From Kryptolebias marmoratus (taxonomy: Eukaryota > Chordata > Actinopteri > Cyprinodontiformes > Rivulidae), in NCBI RefSeq assembly GCF_001649575.2, contig NC_051441.1, forward strand, positions 13,345,546 through 13,409,545: a stretch of DNA of 64,000 bases, written 5' to 3'. A program made the translations under genes and the position numbers. The notes under the pieces were generated by a model. That model searched no databases, was not told the origin of the DNA, and was given only the letters and a program-made list of their open reading frames with translations. This document shows, piece by piece, positions 60,457 through 64,000 of this stretch. Within the stretch, counting starts at the first letter, position 1; each line of letters opens with the position of its first letter.

Positions 60457-61550
60457 TCAAAGTCAACTAAAATAACTCAGCTGTGTTTTTATGACACCTT
60501 TGAAGTTTAAGTGTAACCCAGAATACTGCATAAAACGAGAACCAAAACTTAAATGGACGTGTGTGAAAACAAAATGTAGAAGATTTGAAACACTGATAGT
60601 ATTTAAAGCCAAAAACAAAATGGCAACAGCACCACAAAAGCAAAATTAAAAATATTAGAAAATACATAATTGTGCAAAATTTCTGTCAAATAAAGTTATG
60701 AGTGCTTTAAGTAGGGGGTAGGTGTGTTTAGACTTGACTGGCATTGTAAAGCAACCTTTCTGTCCTCAGTTTAGCAGAAGTTTTCTTGTTTATGTTTTGC
60801 TATTATTTTTGTGCACATTTGACATGGTAAGGGAGTAAATATGTAAATAATTGCAACTTTAATATTTATGAAAAATATATTTTTTATGTGATAATTGCCC
60901 AGATGTTTGTATCTGAACTGTGAAAACCTAAAGTTGTTAGTGTGTTTACATTCTGCTTTGTGTCATCCCAGGTTGACTTGACAAAATGCAAGAATGTCAC
61001 AGTGTTTTTGGCTCCCAGTGTGGTGAGTAATGTAATGAATAGGCAGTTATTCAAATAAAAGGTGTGGTGCATCCCTTGCAGACATTTTAGAAAGTTATAT
61101 ATTTGTTTTGAAACTGAAGGACCTTAGGAGTTTGACTTACCACAAAATGAACTCCAACCTACTTAAATAGATATTCTTCTTATTTTCATTGATGAAATTC
61201 AGCTTCTCACCTATATTCTGTTTAGGTCAGGTGATTAAAACGAGTCTCAGAATGATTATCTTCTATTTTTTCAGACAATATAAACAAAGTAATTTATTGT
61301 TCTCTTTTGTTTCTAGCTTTCATTGCTGCAGGAGAAGTTGCTGGCTGAGCTTCCCGATGATGCGTTAGTGGTTGCTGGACGTTTTCCCTTCCCCGACTGG
61401 AAACCCTCCAGGATCGAGGGCCAAGGTGTGGAGAGGGCCTGGGCATATGACATGCAAGCACAAAGACGGCACACCTTTCAGACAAATGATAATCTCTTAG
61501 CAACAGGGAGTCATTCTGACAATGAAATGATCAAGAAAAAAATATCTTGA
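59378..61550 (+). CDS. antkmt: Adenine nucleotide translocase lysine methyltransferase (FAM173A)
   Basis: Five coding exons (59378-59539, 59632-59736, 59830-59970, 60972-61022, 61317-61550) give 230 aa, the size of human ANTKMT. The start is set at [14 protein letters not shown] because an acceptor (GTGCAG) lies 2 bp before it. The ATG at 59327 is then intronic. A hydrophobic segment (about 20-40, [19 protein letters not shown]) precedes [13 protein letters not shown] and targets the inner mitochondrial membrane. SAM-binding motif I is [10 protein letters not shown] (about 80-89), then [31 protein letters not shown] and [11 protein letters not shown]. The family trimethylates ANT lysine; ATPSCKMT is the paralog, less similar here. 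AATAAA at 62747-62752. Confidence 0.94.
60243..60453. other. Assembly gap followed by (TA)n
   Basis: 175 N (60243-60417) running into a TA dinucleotide tract (to 60453), inside antkmt intron 3. The coding exons on either side join in frame. Confidence 0.95.
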
Positions 61551-63857
61551 AAGCCGTCCTGGAATAGTGAAGTGGAAAACTTAACTACTTACATGTATAA
61601 GATGAGAATATCTTCACTGAAATGTTGACGATTTTAACCCTAATTTGAGTACTTTTTATTTGTATATAGTCATGGTAAAAAATAAGTATTCCCCCTTTTA
61701 GTTTGAAAATTTTAATTTTTAATTAAACTTTAATTAGTTGTTAACAGATCCCTAAATTTAGGAAAATATGACTGCAGATGAACAACAAATGACATCTCAT
61801 ACTCATCCGTCTCTCTTATTGTGAAACTAATTTGCTTGGACTTTGATCATGGCAACGCCTTGATTAGTTTCTCTTTTTTTTATTTTGTTTTCTCACTGTG
61901 AAATGGAGAACCCCTCACAGACCAACTGCTGCCCTGATTGCTCCAGATATAAATATAGAAATATCCAAACATCTGTTTTTTTGTTAATGATTGGTTAATT
62001 TCGTGAATCTGAGCAGCAGTATTTAACTGCTACTCTTATTGCCTATAGAAACAGTAAGTGGGGAGTTTTGAACACGCCGGCTCCACTTCTTGGCTTGGTT
62101 TTTGATCATCAAATAATGACAATTTTAAACCAGAATAACACATATCGTTGTCCATCTGAGGTTCTGTTTCCTTAATTTTAAGGGTTGGTAAAGACCAGAT
62201 GAGTTATTTTTATTGTGCAAAGCTTTATAACTGAAAAAGGATATACTTTCTTTTGAGACTGACTGTACGTTAGGATGTTTCTAACTAATGTCTCTGGAAT
62301 TATATCATTTTTCCACAAAAACTGTCCTCTACGGTTCAGACGGGATAGTCCCCTTTTTAGTTATCTGCAGTATTGTTAGCCTGGTTTGAACTACAATTAT
62401 ATGAGTTTTTAAAAAATACTGGTTTTAAAGAAACAAGTTTGTTTTTGAATTTACCTACTCAATTGCATAAAACTTTAATTTGTTTTTTAATGCCTGAAAA
62501 GATTGAAGTTTGAAAAAAAAATTTGGCATTTGTGTCAAAGGCAATGTGTAGTTTTGTTATCCTTACAGTTATACCATACCAACAGACCTTATAGGGTTCT
62601 GTAGTCTGTAAACAATTATATTTTTTTGTTCTTATCTCTTTTATCTGTATACATCTTGTTTATGACAGATAGCTTTGATGCACATTGACTGACCTTGAAT
62701 GAGCTGTAAATCATACTTTATGTAAAGATCGTTGCTTTTGTCTGACAATAAATTTATACTTGTCACCCATACTTTGACTCTTGTTTTTAATATGTCATTG
62801 TAGCTCAGTTAATAAGTAATCTCACCGGTGAGCCCATTCTAACTCTGTTTTTCTAACCTTTTAGGACACTCATATTTTGTGGCGTTTTTGTACACCGTGC
62901 AGTTTTGTGTGAAAGATTTAACCGCAGATAGATGGTGTCTTACTTGCGGTCAACAGAGAAGGGATTTATGGCTCTTTAAAGGGATCTGAATCTTGCAGAT
63001 GAGTTACTTTCAAAGAGCCGTTCAAAACACTTGCTCTTTTCAACGATTAGTCCATGGCACTGACAGTGGCGGTGTTCTGATGATCTGTGCTACCTCGTCC
63101 TATCTCTAATACAGGTCTGCGCTTCAATTTTAGGAACATTTTTAAAAAAAATCGCATTAAAGTCTTTGCGCGTGATATTGATTAATAGCTTTATTTTTTT
63201 TTTCAGATCACTACACTTTTGTCTTTTATTGTTTGATTTTAGAAAAAGCATGAGAAACTTAACAGATGTTTAAAGTTTTTACAGTCTAAAACAGTTCAAA
63301 CTTACTAAAAAAAACAAAACTGATTCAGGCAAACAGCATAATCTGTAGTCTTATACCTCATCACTTTAGAAAAAAGGCATTTAATTTCTAAACTCTAGAA
63401 AGAAAAAAAAACAAGGACAGCTAAACAAGAACACAATCCGACTGGTGCCAAACAAGCGGCAAAAAAATAAAAATAAAAAATAATACTTTTTCAGCATTTG
63501 CTGGAACATTTTGTAAACAATGACCATAAAAGAACATCTAGATAATAATATTTTCAAAGTTGAATTTCTCTAAATACCTAATTTCTGTTTTCCCACATTC
63601 CTCTGGTGAATCCTACTTTACCAAACTCACAACTACATTACCCACAATGCCACTGTCTTAAAGGGATAACATTTTATACAAGTCTGAGTAAACTGGGCAA
63701 CAGCTCAAACAGAAAGCGATGGTTTTAATCTTATTTAACTTTTCAAACAAACCTTTCTCTCTGGTGGACTACAGTTTAATGATGAGGAACGACTCCACCT
63801 TCTCAACTCGGAGGTTTAGTGTACCTCAGAGTTGAGAAAGGTACAAGAGTCACAAGA
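61551..63857. other. antkmt 3' UTR and interval to zinc-finger gene
   Basis: The antkmt 3' UTR runs to about 62770. The right part is probably the 3' UTR of the minus-strand zinc-finger gene. No other coding sequence seen. Confidence 0.5.
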
Positions 63858-64000
63858 TCACACCTCCTGACCTCTGTGAATTGTCATGTGTTTGACTAAA
63901 TTAGATCTATGATTAAAACTTTTTCCACAGGTCTGACACTTGAAAGGCTTCTCACCTGTATGAGTTCTCATGTGTTTGACTAAATCAGATCTTTCATTAA
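63858..64000 (-). CDS. C2H2 zinc-finger protein, C-terminal fragment
   Basis: The frame enters at the right edge and ends at a TGA (63858-63860). It reads the end of one finger ([11 protein letters not shown]), the linker TGEKPFK, one full C2H2 finger (C-x2-C in [17 protein letters not shown]-x4-H in HMTIH) and RGQEV stop. The TGEKP linker and tandem near-identical fingers indicate a multi-finger transcription factor of the large fish ZNF expansions. Only the last two fingers are visible, so no name is possible. Confidence 0.88.
   Translation of the reverse strand, partial: NERSDLVKHMRTHTGEKPFKCQTCGKSFNHRSNLVKHMTIHRGQEV

Noticed and set aside
60174..60510. Long frames full of X residues
   Set aside because: They cross the 175-N assembly gap and a (TA)n tract; not real coding sequence.

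Overview
The window is vertebrate genomic DNA from a ray-finned (teleost) fish: intron-rich genes, short AT-rich spacers, fish-type retroelement tails and (TG)n/(TA)n/(TAAGA)n microsatellites, plus an immunoglobulin heavy-chain locus of teleost form. I cannot name the species; a percomorph is likely. Two runs of N (2760-2859 and 60243-60417) are assembly gaps.

Region 1, bases 1-16.5 kb, minus strand: the 5' end of an IGH locus. In transcription order it holds one VH (V8, 16.1-16.5 kb), one D (15.68 kb) and one JH (15.25 kb). Four constant-domain exons (14.75-13.18 kb) and two membrane exons (12.46-12.05 kb) follow; I read them as IgT/IgZ (tau/zeta). Seven more VH genes (V7 to V1) then run off the left edge. 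All eight VH genes have open frames and conserved Cys/Trp positions. Seven have complete 23-bp-spacer recombination signals, and the eighth is cut by the window edge. J also carries a 23-RSS and D is flanked by two 12-RSSs, so the 12/23 rule is satisfied. V7 to V2 alternate between two VH families, the mark of a duplicated two-gene unit.

Region 2, 19.1-62.8 kb: non-immune genes, each rebuilt exon by exon in a consistent frame: cabp5 (+, 171 aa), asphd1 (-, 357 aa), sez6l2 (+, 886 aa), kctd13 (+, 323 aa), hirip3 (+, 422 aa) and antkmt/fam173a (+, 230 aa). ASPHD1, SEZ6L2, KCTD13 and HIRIP3 are neighbours in human 16p11.2, so this is an old syntenic block that here abuts the 5' boundary of IGH. 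asphd1 and sez6l2 are head to head, with a GC/CpG-rich promoter region at about 31.35-31.9 kb.

Region 3, 63.86-64.0 kb, minus strand: the 3' end of a C2H2 zinc-finger gene that runs off the right edge.

The spacers hold transposon relics: foldback/TIR elements, a dispersed repeat present at least twice, and retroelement tails. The most notable points are the compact V-D-J-Ctau cassette with a single V, a VH with no leader intron (V1), a VH with a GC splice donor (V5), two VH genes with a shortened CDR2, and an ASPHD1 in which the residue aligned with an iron-binding His of aspartyl beta-hydroxylase is Ser.
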